A DNA stretch of 64,000 bases from Kineococcus endophyticus (GCF_040796495.1 NZ_JBFNQN010000004.1:301105-365104); one strand, 5' to 3'; positions 1-9,271 are shown, counted from the stretch's first letter. The notes: generated by a model from the sequence alone, not told the origin. Translations and numbers: made by a program.

Positions 1-1
1 G

Positions 2-895
2 ACGTTCCTCCCGTACCCCGACTTCGCTCGGTCGGCGGCCGTCCTCGACGGACCGCGGCTCGGCAAGCAACGGGTGGAGACGCTGCAGGTCCTGCGCGCC
101 CTCGAACTGCCCGACTACGGCTGGGTGAACCACCCCGCGGTGCGCATGTGGCGCGGGTGCACCCCGGCCCTCGTCGCCTACGGCCTGGCCTGCACGGCCG
201 CGTGGACGAGCGGGGGGCGGGCCGACTCCACCGAGCGCCTCATCGGCGAGTTCGCGCCGCAGGTGGTGGGCCGCAGCCAGCAGGACCTGGCCGACCTCAT
301 GCCGCCGTGGCTGGGGGACGAGGCGTTGCACCGCAGCCACCGCTCGGCGCTGCTGCGCAAGGACCCCGGGTTCTACCGCCCGGTGTTCGGCGACGACGAC
401 CCCGACGACCTGCCCTACGTGTGGCCGGACCCGCCGTCGCTGGAACCGCGGGCGCGTTCGCAGGGGCGCCTCGTGTGGGTCGCCCGGCCCGAGACGCCGC
501 AGGCGCTGGGGGAGTTCCTCACCGAGGGCGTCGTCGGGCTCGGGACGGCGTCCGGGATCGACGTCGACGTGCGCGGCGCAGCGGAGGGGGCGACGTTGCG
601 CGGCCTCCTCAAGGAGGTCGCGCCGGGCAAGCGTCCGGGCAAGGACCTGCGCGTGCTCGACACGTTCGTCAACGAACTCACCCCCGGCGACGAGGTTGCG
701 GTGCCCGTGGAACGGGAAGGTGCCCTGTTGCTGGGCGAGGTCGTGGGGGAGTACGAGTTCGCGTCCGGCAAGGGCGTGTCCGTGCGGCACCGCCGGGCCG
801 TGCGCTGGGGTGGGCGGGCCGAACGGGCCGACGTCTCGCCCCCGGCGCTGCTGCAGGACCCGCGCCACCTGTTCTGCGTCGACCTCACCGTCTGA
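2..895 (+). CDS. Pyrimidine-dimer glycosylase-type protein with C-terminal EVE/PUA-like domain (5' end outside window)
   Basis: The reading frame is open from base 2, so the true start is upstream; the GTG at 74 is internal. The first translated residues (TFLPYPDFARSAAVLD, then RLGKQRVETLQVLRAL) and the later HRSHRSALLRKDP match the actinobacterial MSMEG_6572/pyrimidine dimer DNA glycosylase family, which is predicted to act in base excision of UV photoproducts. After about base 465 the protein continues with a segment (VVGLGT, LRVLDTFVNELTPGDEVAVP, GEVVGEYEF) that resembles the small modified-base-reading domain found at the N-terminus of some restriction enzymes. Family assignment of the first part is fairly secure. 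The second-domain assignment is by resemblance only. The gene ends 29 bases before the HAD gene. Confidence 0.75.
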   Translation, partial: TFLPYPDFARSAAVLDGPRLGKQRVETLQVLRALELPDYGWVNHPAVRMWRGCTPALVAYGLACTAAWTSGGRADSTERLIGEFAPQVVGRSQQDLADLMPPWLGDEALHRSHRSALLRKDPGFYRPVFGDDDPDDLPYVWPDPPSLEPRARSQGRLVWVARPETPQALGEFLTEGVVGLGTASGIDVDVRGAAEGATLRGLLKEVAPGKRPGKDLRVLDTFVNELTPGDEVAVPVEREGALLLGEVVGEYEFASGKGVSVRHRRAVRWGGRAERADVSPPALLQDPRHLFCVDLTV

Positions 896-924
896 CCCGA
901 AGCTCGACAACCGGAGGAGATCCC

Positions 925-1584
925 TTGCCCGACACCGCGGTCCTCGACGTCGACGGAACCCTCGTCGACACGAACTACCAGCACGCGATCGCGTGGTTCC
1001 GGGCGTTCCGCCGGTTCGACGTGACGCTGCCGGTGTGGCGGCTGCACCGGGCCATCGGGATGGGCGGGGACCAGCTGGTCACCGCGGTCGCGGGCGAGGA
1101 GTTCGAGTCCGCGCACGGCGACGACGTCCGCGACGCGTGGGTCGAGGAGTTCGACCCGCTGCTGCCCGAGGTGCAGCCCTTCGAGGGGGCGCGCGACCTG
1201 CTCGCCGAACTCGGCCGCCGCGGGTGGACGGTGGTCCTCGCCTCATCGGGCCAGGGCGCCCACGTCGACAGCTACCTCGACCTGCTCGACGCGCGCGGCC
1301 TCGTCGCGGGGTGGACGACGTCCGACGACGCGGACGCGACGAAACCCGCGCCGGACCTGCTGCAGGTCGCCCTGGAACGTGTCTCGGGCCGTTCCGGGGT
1401 GCTGCTGGGGGACTCCGTCTGGGACTGCGAGGCCGCGGGCAACGCGGGGATGCGCAGCCTCGCCGTCCGCACGGGAGGTTTCTCCGTCGAGGAGCTCACC
1501 GGGGCCGGGGCGGCCGCCGTCTTCGACTCCCTGCCCGAGTTGCTCGGTGAGATCGACCGGACGGAGTTCGCCCGGCCCTCGTGA
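925..1584 (+). CDS. HAD-family hydrolase (phosphatase-like)
   Basis: A 219-residue haloacid dehalogenase-superfamily hydrolase, expected to be a cytoplasmic phosphatase of unknown substrate. All four motifs are visible: DVDGT with nucleophile and acid aspartates near the N-terminus, the motif II Ser in LASSGQ, the motif III Lys in TKPAPD, and the acidic motif IV in LLGDSVWDCEAAG. The cap lies between motifs I and II, as in the beta-phosphoglucomutase/phosphonatase-like branch. I chose the TTG at 925 because a GGAGG (913-917) sits 7 bases upstream and the motif I Asp follows within ten residues, as is usual. It is convergent with the subtilisin gene, whose stop begins 3 bases after this one. 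Confidence 0.85.
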   Translation: MPDTAVLDVDGTLVDTNYQHAIAWFRAFRRFDVTLPVWRLHRAIGMGGDQLVTAVAGEEFESAHGDDVRDAWVEEFDPLLPEVQPFEGARDLLAELGRRGWTVVLASSGQGAHVDSYLDLLDARGLVAGWTTSDDADATKPAPDLLQVALERVSGRSGVLLGDSVWDCEAAGNAGMRSLAVRTGGFSVEELTGAGAAAVFDSLPELLGEIDRTEFARPS

Positions 1585-1587
1585 CGC

Positions 1588-2910
1588 TCAGGGGGTGACG
1601 ACGACGGGGACGGGGCGCAACGCGCGCCGGGCGCGCGGGACGCTGACCGTGCCGGACGGCGCGGTGGTCCCGGGCGAGGTCGTCCCGGGGGAGGGGGAGG
1701 GCTGCGCGGCCCGGGCGGCCTGGACGGCGGCGGCCACGTCGAGCATCCCCGCGCCGTACCCGTCGGGCCACGCCTGGCGCACGGCCGTCCGCGTCAGCCA
1801 GCCCTCGACCGTCGCGGCGTCGGCCGTCGGCGCGACCGCCCGCAGGAGGGCGGCGGCCGCGGCGACCTGCGGCGCGGAGAACGACGTGCCGGTGGCCAGG
1901 ACGTAGGCGTGGGCGCCCCCCTCGGCCGGGTCCCCGGCGAGGACCTTCTCGCCCGGCGCGCTGAGGTCGACCGACGCGTTGTGCTGCGCCCAGGGCGCCG
2001 CCGCCCCCGACTGCAGGGACGCCGAGACGGACACGACGCCGGGGTAGCCGGCCGGGTACTCCAGGGGGTTCCCGGTGTCCCCGGAATTGCCCGCGGAGGC
2101 CACGACGACGACGCCTTGGGAGACGGCCCAGTCGACGGCGGCCGCGGTCGTGCGGTTGTAGTCGGGGCCGCCGAGGGAGAGGTTGACGACGTCGGCCCCG
2201 GCCCTGACCGCCGCCGTGATGCCGGCGACGACGGCGTCGCTCGGGCAGCCGTCCTTCGCGCAGACCTTGCCCGCCAGGACCGTCACGCTCGGGGCCACGC
2301 CCGCGGCACCCACCCCGTTGCCGTAGGCGCCGGCGACGACCGTGGCGACCTCGGTGCCGTGCTCGACGACGATGTCGCTCGTCTCGCGGGTGAAGTTCCC
2401 GATCTGCTGCACGCGCCCGACGAGGTCGGGCTGCGTCCCGTCGACGCCGGAGTCGAGGACGGCGACCTTGACGCCGGCGCCCTGGGTGGTGGGCCACGCC
2501 GCGAAGGCGTCGACGGCGCTCAGGTGGTAGGCGTACCGCAGGTAGGGGTCGGTGGCGAGCAGTCGCCGCGCCGGGCTCGCCACCGGGGTGCTCGTGACGG
2601 TCGGGGTCAGCTGGTAGGTGGTGCGGACCTGGGCGTCGCTGACGGCGGGGTCGGCGTCGAGGCTGCGGACGAGGCGCGCGGCGGCCGCGGACGAGGTGGC
2701 GGTGCGCGACTCCAGGCGCGGCTGTCCGTCGACCCAGCGCAGGGCGTCGACGTGGACGGCCGGCCCCGCGGTCGCGGCGGGCACGGCGGCCTGGGCGGGA
2801 GCGGCGAGCGTCAGGGTGAGCGCGGCGGCCCCGAGCGCGAGCGCGCGGGTCGGGATTCGGGCGGGTACGGGCACGGCTGCTCCCTGCGGTCGGTCGAGAC
2901 GACCCTGCAT
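1588..2910 (-). CDS. Secreted S8 (subtilisin-like) serine protease
   Basis: A 440-residue extracellular serine protease. The N-terminus is a Sec-type signal peptide (hydrophobic run ALALGAAALTLTLAAPAQA, likely cut after AQA near residue 41). An inhibitor-like propeptide follows (QVRTTYQLTPTVTS region) and then the S8 catalytic domain with Asp153 in LDSGVDG, His184 in HGTEV, oxyanion Asn275 in AGNSGD and Ser343 in GTSFSAP. The C-terminus is a short Ser/Pro/Thr-rich tail without an evident membrane helix, so it resembles mycosins but lacks their anchor, and no ESX genes are nearby. GGAGG lies just upstream of the ATG at 2910. It is divergent from the sugar importer, with the operator region between them. 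Confidence 0.9.
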   Translation of the reverse strand: MQGRLDRPQGAAVPVPARIPTRALALGAAALTLTLAAPAQAAVPAATAGPAVHVDALRWVDGQPRLESRTATSSAAAARLVRSLDADPAVSDAQVRTTYQLTPTVTSTPVASPARRLLATDPYLRYAYHLSAVDAFAAWPTTQGAGVKVAVLDSGVDGTQPDLVGRVQQIGNFTRETSDIVVEHGTEVATVVAGAYGNGVGAAGVAPSVTVLAGKVCAKDGCPSDAVVAGITAAVRAGADVVNLSLGGPDYNRTTAAAVDWAVSQGVVVVASAGNSGDTGNPLEYPAGYPGVVSVSASLQSGAAAPWAQHNASVDLSAPGEKVLAGDPAEGGAHAYVLATGTSFSAPQVAAAAALLRAVAPTADAATVEGWLTRTAVRQAWPDGYGAGMLDVAAAVQAARAAQPSPSPGTTSPGTTAPSGTVSVPRARRALRPVPVVVTP

Positions 2911-2972
2911 CGGCCCTCCGGAGGACGGACTTGACGAACCCCTTGTGCGGTTCCCCTCCTCAGGCTAGTTTC

Positions 2973-2986
2973 TCGATTCGCATCGA
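2973..2986. promoter_or_regulatory. Operator copy 1 (LacI-type palindrome)
   Basis: TCGATTCGCATCGA differs by one base from the perfect palindrome TCGATGCGCATCGA found before the LacI-family gene at 11.6 kb. It overlaps copy 2 by one base, with centres 13 bases apart. The assignment to that regulator is an inference from the shared sequence. Confidence 0.65.
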
Positions 2987-2999
2987 CGATGCGTATCGA
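2986..2999. promoter_or_regulatory. Operator copy 2 (LacI-type palindrome)
   Basis: ACGATGCGTATCGA matches the consensus at 12 of 14 positions. It abuts copy 1, so two repressor dimers could not occupy both sites on the same helix face without crowding. One of the two may be the functional site. Confidence 0.55.
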
Positions 3000-3239
3000 C
3001 GGCTCGTCCGCCCGGTCGACGGGTGGACGTGGGGTCTGGAGCTCTCAGGGAGGAGGGTGGGATGACGAACGACGAGCACGGCGATCGGCGGTCCCGCCCG
3101 CTGACCACGAGCCCGGCCGGGCCGTCCGGCCCGTCCCGCACGCCGTCCCCGCAGCAGTCGCCCGCGCTGTCCCCGCACCCGTCAGGGCGCGGAACGCGCT
3201 GACCCCCGTGGTGCCCCGCCCGGGCGCACCACGCCCATC

Positions 3240-3255
3240 GTCGATACGCATCGAC
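3240..3255. promoter_or_regulatory. Operator copy 3 (LacI-type palindrome)
   Basis: GTCGATACGCATCGAC matches the 16-base perfect palindrome at 11632-11647 at 15 of 16 positions. It lies 46 bases before the binding-protein start codon, where a bound repressor could block initiation or elongation. Confidence 0.7.
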
Positions 3256-3300
3256 GATCGACCGCCCACGACGCCGTGGGTAGAGGAGAGGAAACACCAG

Positions 3301-4548
3301 ATGGCTCGACAGACGGCTCGGTCCTCGGCCCGGCGCACGAGCAAGCGCGCCGGCCTCGCCGCCCTGCTGGTCCTCCCGCTGGCCCTCGGGGCCTGCGGCG
3401 GTGGCGGCGGGAGCGCCAGCTCGGGCAGCTCGGACACCCTGCGGGTGCTCGACTACTACAACTCCGACCCGAACAAGACGCTGTGGAACGACGCCATCGA
3501 GGCGTGCGGCAAGACCGTGGGCATGAAGATCTCCCGCGAGTCCGTGCCCGGTGAGTCGCTCATCCAGAAGGTCCTGCAGCAGAGCTCGTCCAAGACGCTG
3601 CCCGACGTCCTCATGCTCGACAACCCCGACGTGCAGCAGATCGCCGCCTCCGGCGCCCTCGCACCGCTCGACGACCTCGGCATCGACTCCTCCGGCGTGG
3701 CCGACGGCGTGCTCAAGGCGTCCACCTACGAGGGCAAGCTCTACGGCCTGCAGCCCGTGACCAACACGATCGCGCTGTTCTACAACAAGAAGGTCCTCGA
3801 GGCCGCCGGCGTCACCCCGCCCACCACGTGGGACGAGCTCAAGACGGCCTCGGCCAAGCTCACCCAGGGCGAGCAGTACGGGTTCGCGATGTCGAACGTC
3901 AACACCTACGAGGGCACCTGGCAGTTCCTGCCCTTCATGTGGTCCAACGGGGGCGACGAGAAGGACATCGACACCCCGCAGACCGCCGCGGCCCTGCAGC
4001 TGGTCAAGGACCTCATGGACTCCAAGTCGCTGTCCCAGTCGTCGGTCAACTGGACCCAGGCCGACGTGGCCGACCAGTTCACGGCCGGCAAGGCCGCGAT
4101 GATGATCAACGGCCCGTGGAACTTCGGGACCCTCGACAAGGTCTCCGGCCTCGAGTACGGCATCGTGCCGATCCCCGTCCCGCAGGCCGGCGGCAAGACC
4201 GTCTCGCCCTTCGGCGGTGAGGCGTGGACCGTGCCGCAGACGGGCGACGAGGACAAGCAGAAGAAGGCCGCCGAACTCGTGCAGTGCCTCAACAGCGACG
4301 ACAACGAGGTGAAGATCTCCCTGGGTACCGGGACGGTCCCGACCAAGCCGGCGCTGGCCGACCAGGTCACCTCGCAGAACCCGAACCTCAAGGCCTTCGC
4401 CGACCAGGTCCCGGACCTGCGGGCGCGCACCGGTGAACTCGGCGCCGAGTGGCCCAAGGCCGCCACGAAGATCTACACCGCCGTCCAGAACGCGCTCGTC
4501 GGTGGGATGACGCCGGAGGACGCGCTGAAGCAGGCGCAGAATGGCTGA
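3301..4548 (+). CDS. ABC sugar transporter substrate-binding lipoprotein
   Basis: A 415-residue family 1 extracellular solute-binding protein (MalE/UgpB type). It has a basic N-terminus, a hydrophobic segment and the lipobox LGAC, so it is expected to be lipid-anchored on the outer face of the membrane. The body shows typical binding-protein stretches (DVLMLDNPDVQQIAASGAL, LYGLQPVTNTIALFYNKKV, FTAGKAAMMINGPWNF). I chose the ATG at 3301 because a purine-rich RBS (gagagg) precedes it and it gives a normal signal peptide; the frame is open further upstream through the operators. The stop overlaps the first permease start, so it heads an operon. The sugar cannot be read from sequence; the neighbours suggest a disaccharide or polyol. 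Confidence 0.92.
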   Translation: MARQTARSSARRTSKRAGLAALLVLPLALGACGGGGGSASSGSSDTLRVLDYYNSDPNKTLWNDAIEACGKTVGMKISRESVPGESLIQKVLQQSSSKTLPDVLMLDNPDVQQIAASGALAPLDDLGIDSSGVADGVLKASTYEGKLYGLQPVTNTIALFYNKKVLEAAGVTPPTTWDELKTASAKLTQGEQYGFAMSNVNTYEGTWQFLPFMWSNGGDEKDIDTPQTAAALQLVKDLMDSKSLSQSSVNWTQADVADQFTAGKAAMMINGPWNFGTLDKVSGLEYGIVPIPVPQAGGKTVSPFGGEAWTVPQTGDEDKQKKAAELVQCLNSDDNEVKISLGTGTVPTKPALADQVTSQNPNLKAFADQVPDLRARTGELGAEWPKAATKIYTAVQNALVGGMTPEDALKQAQNG

Positions 4549-5509
4549 CGCCTCCGTGGGCTCCACGAGCGTCGCCTCCCGCACCGCCCCGCCGGCCTCC
4601 GAGCCGGCGGGGCGGGGTGCGGGGCAGAAGCTCCGCACCCGGCTCGTCGAGGTCGCGTTCATCGTGCCCGCGGTCGTCTACCTCGTCCTGTTCTTCGGGT
4701 ACCCCGTCGTCAAGAACGTCCTCATGGGGTTCCAGGAGTACACGACCAAGACGTTCTACACGGGTGAGGCCCCGTGGGTCGGGCTCAGCAACTACAGCGC
4801 CGTCGTCGGCAACGCGATCTTCGACCGAACGTTGTGGAACACCGTGCTCTTCACGGCCGGTTCCATCGTCGGGCAGTTCGCCCTGGGGCTGGCGATCGCG
4901 CTCTTCTTCCACAAGCGGTTCGCCCTCTCCGGCGTCCTGCGCTCGCTCATCCTGCTGCCCTGGCTCATCCCGATGATCGCGGGCACGGCCGTGTGGCGGT
5001 GGATCCTCGACACCGACAACGGTGCGCTGAACCGGATCCTGTCCGCGATCCCCGGGCTCGACCTGAACCCGAACTGGCTGACCTCCCCGCAGCTCGCGCT
5101 CGTCGCGGTCATCGGGGTCAACATCTGGCTCGGCATCCCGTTCAACATGACGATCCTCTACGGCGGTCTGCAGGAGATCCCCGAGGAGCTCTACGAGGCC
5201 GGCGCCCTCGACGGCGCGACCGGCTGGCGCGCGTTCCGGCACATCACGTGGCCCATGCTGCGACCGGTGGTGACGGTGGTCCTCGTCCTCGGGGTCGTCT
5301 ACACGCTCAAGGTGCTCGACGTGATCCTCGGCCTCACCAACGGCGGGCCGGCGAACTCGACGCAGACCATCTCGACGTTCTCGTACGACATGTCGTTCCG
5401 GCAGTTCGACTTCGGCCAGGGCGCGGCGCTCGGGAACATCCTCATCCTCATCTCCCTCGTGTTCGCCGTGGTCTACCTGCGGATCAACCGGAAGGCGGTC
5501 GACGAATGA
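4541..5509 (+). CDS. ABC sugar transporter permease (MalF type)
   Basis: A 322-residue inner-membrane permease with six predicted helices. It forms the translocation pore together with the next gene product. The cytoplasmic EAA loop that docks the ATPase is seen as YEAGALDGATGWRAFRHITW near residue 220. The longer, Ala/Pro-rich cytoplasmic N-terminus before the first helix is typical of the MalF/UgpA partner. Its ATG overlaps the end of the binding-protein gene by 8 bases, indicating translational coupling. No ATPase gene is present in the locus, so a shared MsiK-like ATPase elsewhere in the genome is likely, as is common in Actinomycetes. Confidence 0.92.
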   Translation: MADASVGSTSVASRTAPPASEPAGRGAGQKLRTRLVEVAFIVPAVVYLVLFFGYPVVKNVLMGFQEYTTKTFYTGEAPWVGLSNYSAVVGNAIFDRTLWNTVLFTAGSIVGQFALGLAIALFFHKRFALSGVLRSLILLPWLIPMIAGTAVWRWILDTDNGALNRILSAIPGLDLNPNWLTSPQLALVAVIGVNIWLGIPFNMTILYGGLQEIPEELYEAGALDGATGWRAFRHITWPMLRPVVTVVLVLGVVYTLKVLDVILGLTNGGPANSTQTISTFSYDMSFRQFDFGQGAALGNILILISLVFAVVYLRINRKAVDE

Positions 5510-6375
5510 GCGCGGTCGTCCCCACGCGCGTGCAGGCCGGCGCCGACGTCCGGCCGGCCGGGAAGGCGCCCCGGCGCCCGGTCTACACGGTCATCGGCAT
5601 CCTCATCCTGGCGTTCATGCTGTTCCCGCTGTACTGGATGGTGAACGTCTCCCTGCAGCCCGCCGGGAACGCGGTCGCCACCCCGTGGTTCCCGTTCGAC
5701 TTCAGCCTGCGCGGGTACACCACCGCCATCTCCGAGCAGGGCCGCAACCTCGTCACGTCGCTGCTCATCAGCCTCGGCGCGGTCGTGTTCAGCCTGCTCA
5801 TCGCCACCCCCGCCGCCTACGCCATGGCGCACTTCAAGCTCGGCCGCTGGGCGACGGTCGTCCTGTTCGGGATCCTCGTCACGCAGATGGTGCCGGGCAT
5901 CGTCGTGGCCAACGCGCTCTACTCCGCCTACAGCGACCTCGGGCTGCTGAACACGCTGCCGGGCCTGATCCTCGCCGACTCCGCGGCGGGCATCCCGTTC
6001 TCCATCATCCTCATGCGGGCGTTCATGGGGTCGATCCCGGCCTCCATCGTCGAGGCCGCCTACGTCGACGGGGCCGGGCACGTCCGCGCGTTCTTCTCGA
6101 TCGTGCTGCCGATGAGCCGCAACGCGCTCATCACCGCCGGCCTGTTCACGTTCCTGTTCGCCTGGGGCGACTTCCTCTTCGCCCTCACCCTGACCACCAC
6201 CGCCGACCTGCGCCCCATCACACTGGGGCTGTACACCTACGTCGGCAGCTTCGTCGCGGACTGGTCGCCCATCATGGCGACGGCCGTCCTCTCGTCGCTG
6301 CCCGCCATCGCCCTGCTCGTCCTGGCCCAGCGGTACGTCGCCGCCGGCGTCACGGGCGGCGCCGTGAAGTCCTGA
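5506..6375 (+). CDS. ABC sugar transporter permease (MalG type)
   Basis: A 289-residue second permease of the importer. It starts with the ATGA overlap at the preceding gene's stop. The first helix ([20 protein letters not shown]) and the periplasmic [10 protein letters not shown] segment are typical of MalG/UgpE partners. The EAA loop is [20 protein letters not shown] near residue 185. It pairs with the upstream permease and probably uses an ATPase encoded elsewhere. Confidence 0.92.
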   Translation: MSAVVPTRVQAGADVRPAGKAPRRPVYTVIGILILAFMLFPLYWMVNVSLQPAGNAVATPWFPFDFSLRGYTTAISEQGRNLVTSLLISLGAVVFSLLIATPAAYAMAHFKLGRWATVVLFGILVTQMVPGIVVANALYSAYSDLGLLNTLPGLILADSAAGIPFSIILMRAFMGSIPASIVEAAYVDGAGHVRAFFSIVLPMSRNALITAGLFTFLFAWGDFLFALTLTTTADLRPITLGLYTYVGSFVADWSPIMATAVLSSLPAIALLVLAQRYVAAGVTGGAVKS

Positions 6376-6397
6376 CAACACCTGTGGAGCACCAGAG

Positions 6398-7180
6398 ATG
6401 ATCAACGTCACCGTGTGGGGCGAGAACCGCCACGAACAGCTCGAACCCGACGTCGCGAAGCGGTACCCGAACGGCATGCACGGCGCGATCGCCGAGGGCA
6501 TCGAGGCCAACCTCGGCGAGGCCGTGACGGTGCGGACCGCCACCCTCGACGACCCCGAGCACGGCCTGACCGAGGAGGTCCTGGCCGGCACCGACGTCCT
6601 CACCTGGTGGGGCCACGCGGCCCACGACGAGGTCTCCGACGAGGTCGTCGAGCGCGTGCAGCGCCACGTCTTCGCCGGCATGGGGCTCATCGTCCTGCAC
6701 TCGGGGCACTGGTCGAAGGTGTTCACCCGCCTCATGGGCACCTCCTGCACGCTGCGCTGGCGCTCGGAGCACGACCGCGAACTGCTGTGGACGGTCGACC
6801 CGACGCACCCGATCGCCCAGGGCGTGCCGCACCCCCTGGTGATCGAGGAGGACGAGATGTACGGGGAGTTCTTCGACATCCCCACCCCCGACGAACTCGT
6901 CTTCATCTCCAGCTTCTCCGGCGGGGAGGTGTTCCGCTCCGGCTGCACCTTCAAGCGCGGGTTCGGCAAGATCTTCTACTTCCGCCCCGGCGACCAGGAC
7001 TTCCCGACGTACTTCCACGAGGGTGTGCGCAAGGTCATCTCGAACGCCGTCGAGTGGGCCGTCACCGTGCGCCCGGAGCGGACCGCGCCGGTCCTGCTGC
7101 GCTACGACACCGAGGACTTCTTCAACGGCCACGGGTACGAAGGCGCGCTGGACCCGGAGAAGCAGGAGAAGCAGCAGTGA
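6398..7180 (+). CDS. ThuA-like (trehalose utilization-type) protein
   Basis: A 260-residue protein of the ThuA family, which has a class I glutamine amidotransferase-like fold. Family hallmarks are visible: [10 protein letters not shown] at the N-terminus, [10 protein letters not shown], and [19 protein letters not shown]. In rhizobia ThuA works with a Gfo/Idh/MocA dehydrogenase (ThuB) in the 3-keto route of trehalose and related disaccharide use, and the gene immediately downstream here is such a dehydrogenase. The exact reaction of ThuA homologues is not certain. The gene starts 22 bases after the permease stop and ends overlapping the dehydrogenase start, so it is part of the same operon. 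Confidence 0.85.
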   Translation: MINVTVWGENRHEQLEPDVAKRYPNGMHGAIAEGIEANLGEAVTVRTATLDDPEHGLTEEVLAGTDVLTWWGHAAHDEVSDEVVERVQRHVFAGMGLIVLHSGHWSKVFTRLMGTSCTLRWRSEHDRELLWTVDPTHPIAQGVPHPLVIEEDEMYGEFFDIPTPDELVFISSFSGGEVFRSGCTFKRGFGKIFYFRPGDQDFPTYFHEGVRKVISNAVEWAVTVRPERTAPVLLRYDTEDFFNGHGYEGALDPEKQEKQQ

Positions 7181-8277
7181 CCCGGCTCGTGCTCGTCGGG
7201 GCCGGCGGGATGGGCCGGGCCTGGCTCGGCACCATCCTGCGCAACCCCGACGCCGAGCTCGCCGGCGTCGTCGACCTCGACCTCGACGTCGCCCGCGCGG
7301 CGCTGGCAGAGGTGGAGGGCCAGATCGATGGTGTCGTCGCCGCGGACGTCGCCGTCGGGCAGGACGTCGTCGAGGTCGCCCGGCGCACGGGTGCCGACGC
7401 CGTCGTCAACGTCACCGTCCCGCAGGCCCACCACCCCGTGACGACCGCGGCGCTGTTCGCCGGGTTCCCCGTCCTGGGCGAGAAGCCCGTCGCCTCGACC
7501 GTGGCGCAGGCCCTCTCCCTCGTCGCCGCCTCGGAGGTGAGCGGACAGCCGTTCCTCGTCTCGCAGTCGCGCCGGTACAACCCGCACGTGGAGGAGTTCC
7601 GCGCGCAGGCCGCCGTGCTGGGCGACCTGGGGGCGTTGTCGACGGAGTTCTTCAAGGCCCCGCACTTCGGCGGGTTCCGCGAGGAGATGGCCCAGCCGCT
7701 GCTCGTGGACATGGCCATCCACCAGTTCGACCTCGCGCGGTACCTGCTCGACGCCGAACCGGTGTCGGTGTACTGCGAGTCCTTCAACCCGCCGTGGTCC
7801 TGGTACTCCGGGGACGCCAACGCCGCCGCCGTGTTCGAGATGTCCAGCGGCGCGCGGTACTCGTTCACCGGGTCCTGGTGCGCGCCGGGCGTCGAGACGT
7901 CGTGGAACGGCTCGTGGCGGCTGTCCGGCGCGAACGGGTCCGCCGTCTGGAACGGCGACGACCGTCCGGTGCTGGACGCCGACGGCGAGCCGGGGGAGTT
8001 CAGCGACCCCGGCCAGGAGATCGCCGGCTCGCTCGCGGCGTTCGTCGCGTTCCTCACCCGCGGGGCGGCGTTCTCCGGCGAGGTGCACGACAACGTCCTG
8101 AGCCTGGCGATGGTCGAGGCCGCGGTGGAGTCGGCCGGTTCCGGGGCGCGCGTCCAGCTGGACGACGTGCTGGACCGCGCCTACGCCCGGGCCCTGGCCG
8201 ACGAACAGCGCGAGGACGTCGCGACGGCCCTCAAGGGCTGGTCGTCGGTGCGCACCGCCCTGTCCGGCGGTCGCTGA
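7177..8277 (+). CDS. Gfo/Idh/MocA-family oxidoreductase (ThuB-like position)
   Basis: A 366-residue NAD(P)-dependent sugar dehydrogenase. The N-terminal Rossmann motif is [13 protein letters not shown] and the family Lys lies in GEKPVAS near residue 100. The C-terminal alpha/beta domain carries the substrate-site stretch [13 protein letters not shown]. The GTG start overlaps the ThuA-like gene's stop by three bases, so the two are translationally coupled. By analogy with ThuAB it may oxidise a glycosyl C3 to the keto form, which is an inference. It is the last gene of the importer operon. Confidence 0.88.
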   Translation: MTRLVLVGAGGMGRAWLGTILRNPDAELAGVVDLDLDVARAALAEVEGQIDGVVAADVAVGQDVVEVARRTGADAVVNVTVPQAHHPVTTAALFAGFPVLGEKPVASTVAQALSLVAASEVSGQPFLVSQSRRYNPHVEEFRAQAAVLGDLGALSTEFFKAPHFGGFREEMAQPLLVDMAIHQFDLARYLLDAEPVSVYCESFNPPWSWYSGDANAAAVFEMSSGARYSFTGSWCAPGVETSWNGSWRLSGANGSAVWNGDDRPVLDADGEPGEFSDPGQEIAGSLAAFVAFLTRGAAFSGEVHDNVLSLAMVEAAVESAGSGARVQLDDVLDRAYARALADEQREDVATALKGWSSVRTALSGGR

Positions 8278-8430
8278 CCGGGTCCGCCGACCGGCGGGCG
8301 CAACGGGGTGGGTCGTGGGTACGGTGGCGACGGTCGAACCCACGGCCGCCCCGCTCTCCGGAGGTGTCGCCGTGGCCTGCCCACCCGTGCCGTCACGCGT
8401 CCTCCCCCGGCTCGTCCTCGCGGCACGACC

Positions 8431-8712
8431 GTGAAGACGGCGGCGAGCGGCAGCTGGGTCCCCGACGAGGGGGGCAGCCGGCTGCCCGCGGGCGAGGCCC
8501 ACGCGTGGGAACCCGGGCGGAACGCGACGGTGTGCGGGGTTCCGCTGCACCGCGCGGGGTTGGCCCGGTTCCCGCACGTGGAGTTCTCCGACCTCGACGC
8601 GCTCACCGGTGGCAGCGGCGACCGGGTCCGGTGGGCGTGCCCCCGCTGCCTCGCCGCCACGGGCGGCCGGCGGGCCGGGCGGCGGTGGGCGCGCACCGAC
8701 CCCCGACCGTGA
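8431..8712 (+). CDS. Small conserved-looking hypothetical protein with Cys pairs
   Basis: A 93-residue protein that I do not recognise by name. The sequence has a patterned, non-random look (SWVPDEGGSRLPAGEAHAW, TVCGVPLHRAGLARFP, ACPRCLA), with one Cys in TVCG and a CPRC pair near the C-terminus that could bind zinc. This layout resembles small actinobacterial hypothetical proteins. The GTG at 8431 is the latest start that keeps the patterned part, but no strong RBS precedes it, so the start is uncertain. The frame is open back to 8308 with low-complexity Arg/Pro-rich sequence. Confidence 0.5.
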   Translation: MKTAASGSWVPDEGGSRLPAGEAHAWEPGRNATVCGVPLHRAGLARFPHVEFSDLDALTGGSGDRVRWACPRCLAATGGRRAGRRWARTDPRP

Positions 8713-8749
8713 CCGGAGCCGTGAGGGAGCCCCGGGTGACGGCGGTGCG

Positions 8750-9271
8750 TCAGGCCGGGACCTTCGAGCTGTGGTGGGAGGAGATGAGCCACCGGCCGTC
8801 GGGCTGCTGGGAGTAGACGTACGTGAACCGGGCCGGGACCACCGACTGCTGCCCCGTCGCGGGGTCGGTGACGGTGAAGTCGTACAGGCCCGTGTGGGTC
8901 GCCAGGCCGGGCCGCTCGACGGCGATGTACGACTCGGTGATCTCGCCCTGCGGACGGTTCGGCAGGAACGTGTCCGCGAAGTAGCCGCGGATCTCCTCCG
9001 GGGTGTCCTTGACGTCGCCGGACAACGTGGACAGGAGCACGGCGTCGGGGGCGTAGAGGTCCGCGACCTGCTGCGCGTCGCCCGTCGCGAGCGCCGCGTT
9101 CCAGCTCGTGAACAGGTCGGTCACCTCGGCGTCGGTGAGCTGGACCGGGCTGGCCGGGCCGCTGCTCGGTGCGGCCGCGGGGCCCTGACCGGCCACCGCG
9201 GCACCCCCGCACGCGGTGGTGACGAGGGCGACGCCGGCCAGCAGGGGGACGAGGACGGTTCGGGTGCGCAC
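8750..9271 (-). CDS. SnoaL/DUF4440-like lipoprotein
   Basis: A 173-residue protein with a lipoprotein signal (VLVPLLAGVALVTTACGG) followed by a short Ala/Pro/Ser linker. The domain is of the NTF2/SnoaL-like fold (LTDAEVTDLFTSWNAALAT, VADLYAPDAVLLSTLSG, GRWLISSHHSSKVP) of the SgcJ/EcaC type. Members include ketosteroid isomerase-like and binding proteins; the function here is unknown. GTG at 9271 was chosen because AGAGG lies about 9 bases upstream and it gives a standard signal peptide. The downstream-facing two-component genes are on the same strand 112 bases upstream, so joint expression is possible. Confidence 0.78.
   Translation of the reverse strand: MRTRTVLVPLLAGVALVTTACGGAAVAGQGPAAAPSSGPASPVQLTDAEVTDLFTSWNAALATGDAQQVADLYAPDAVLLSTLSGDVKDTPEEIRGYFADTFLPNRPQGEITESYIAVERPGLATHTGLYDFTVTDPATGQQSVVPARFTYVYSQQPDGRWLISSHHSSKVPA

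Larger units (their letters stand above)
2911..3300. promoter_or_regulatory. Divergent promoter/operator region between the protease and sugar importer genes
   Basis: A 390-base stretch without a convincing gene. It holds three copies of a palindromic operator-like sequence: two overlapping copies near 2973-2999 and one at 3240-3255, 46 bases before the binding-protein start. Short open frames here have no family resemblance and read through the palindromes. Confidence 0.7.
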
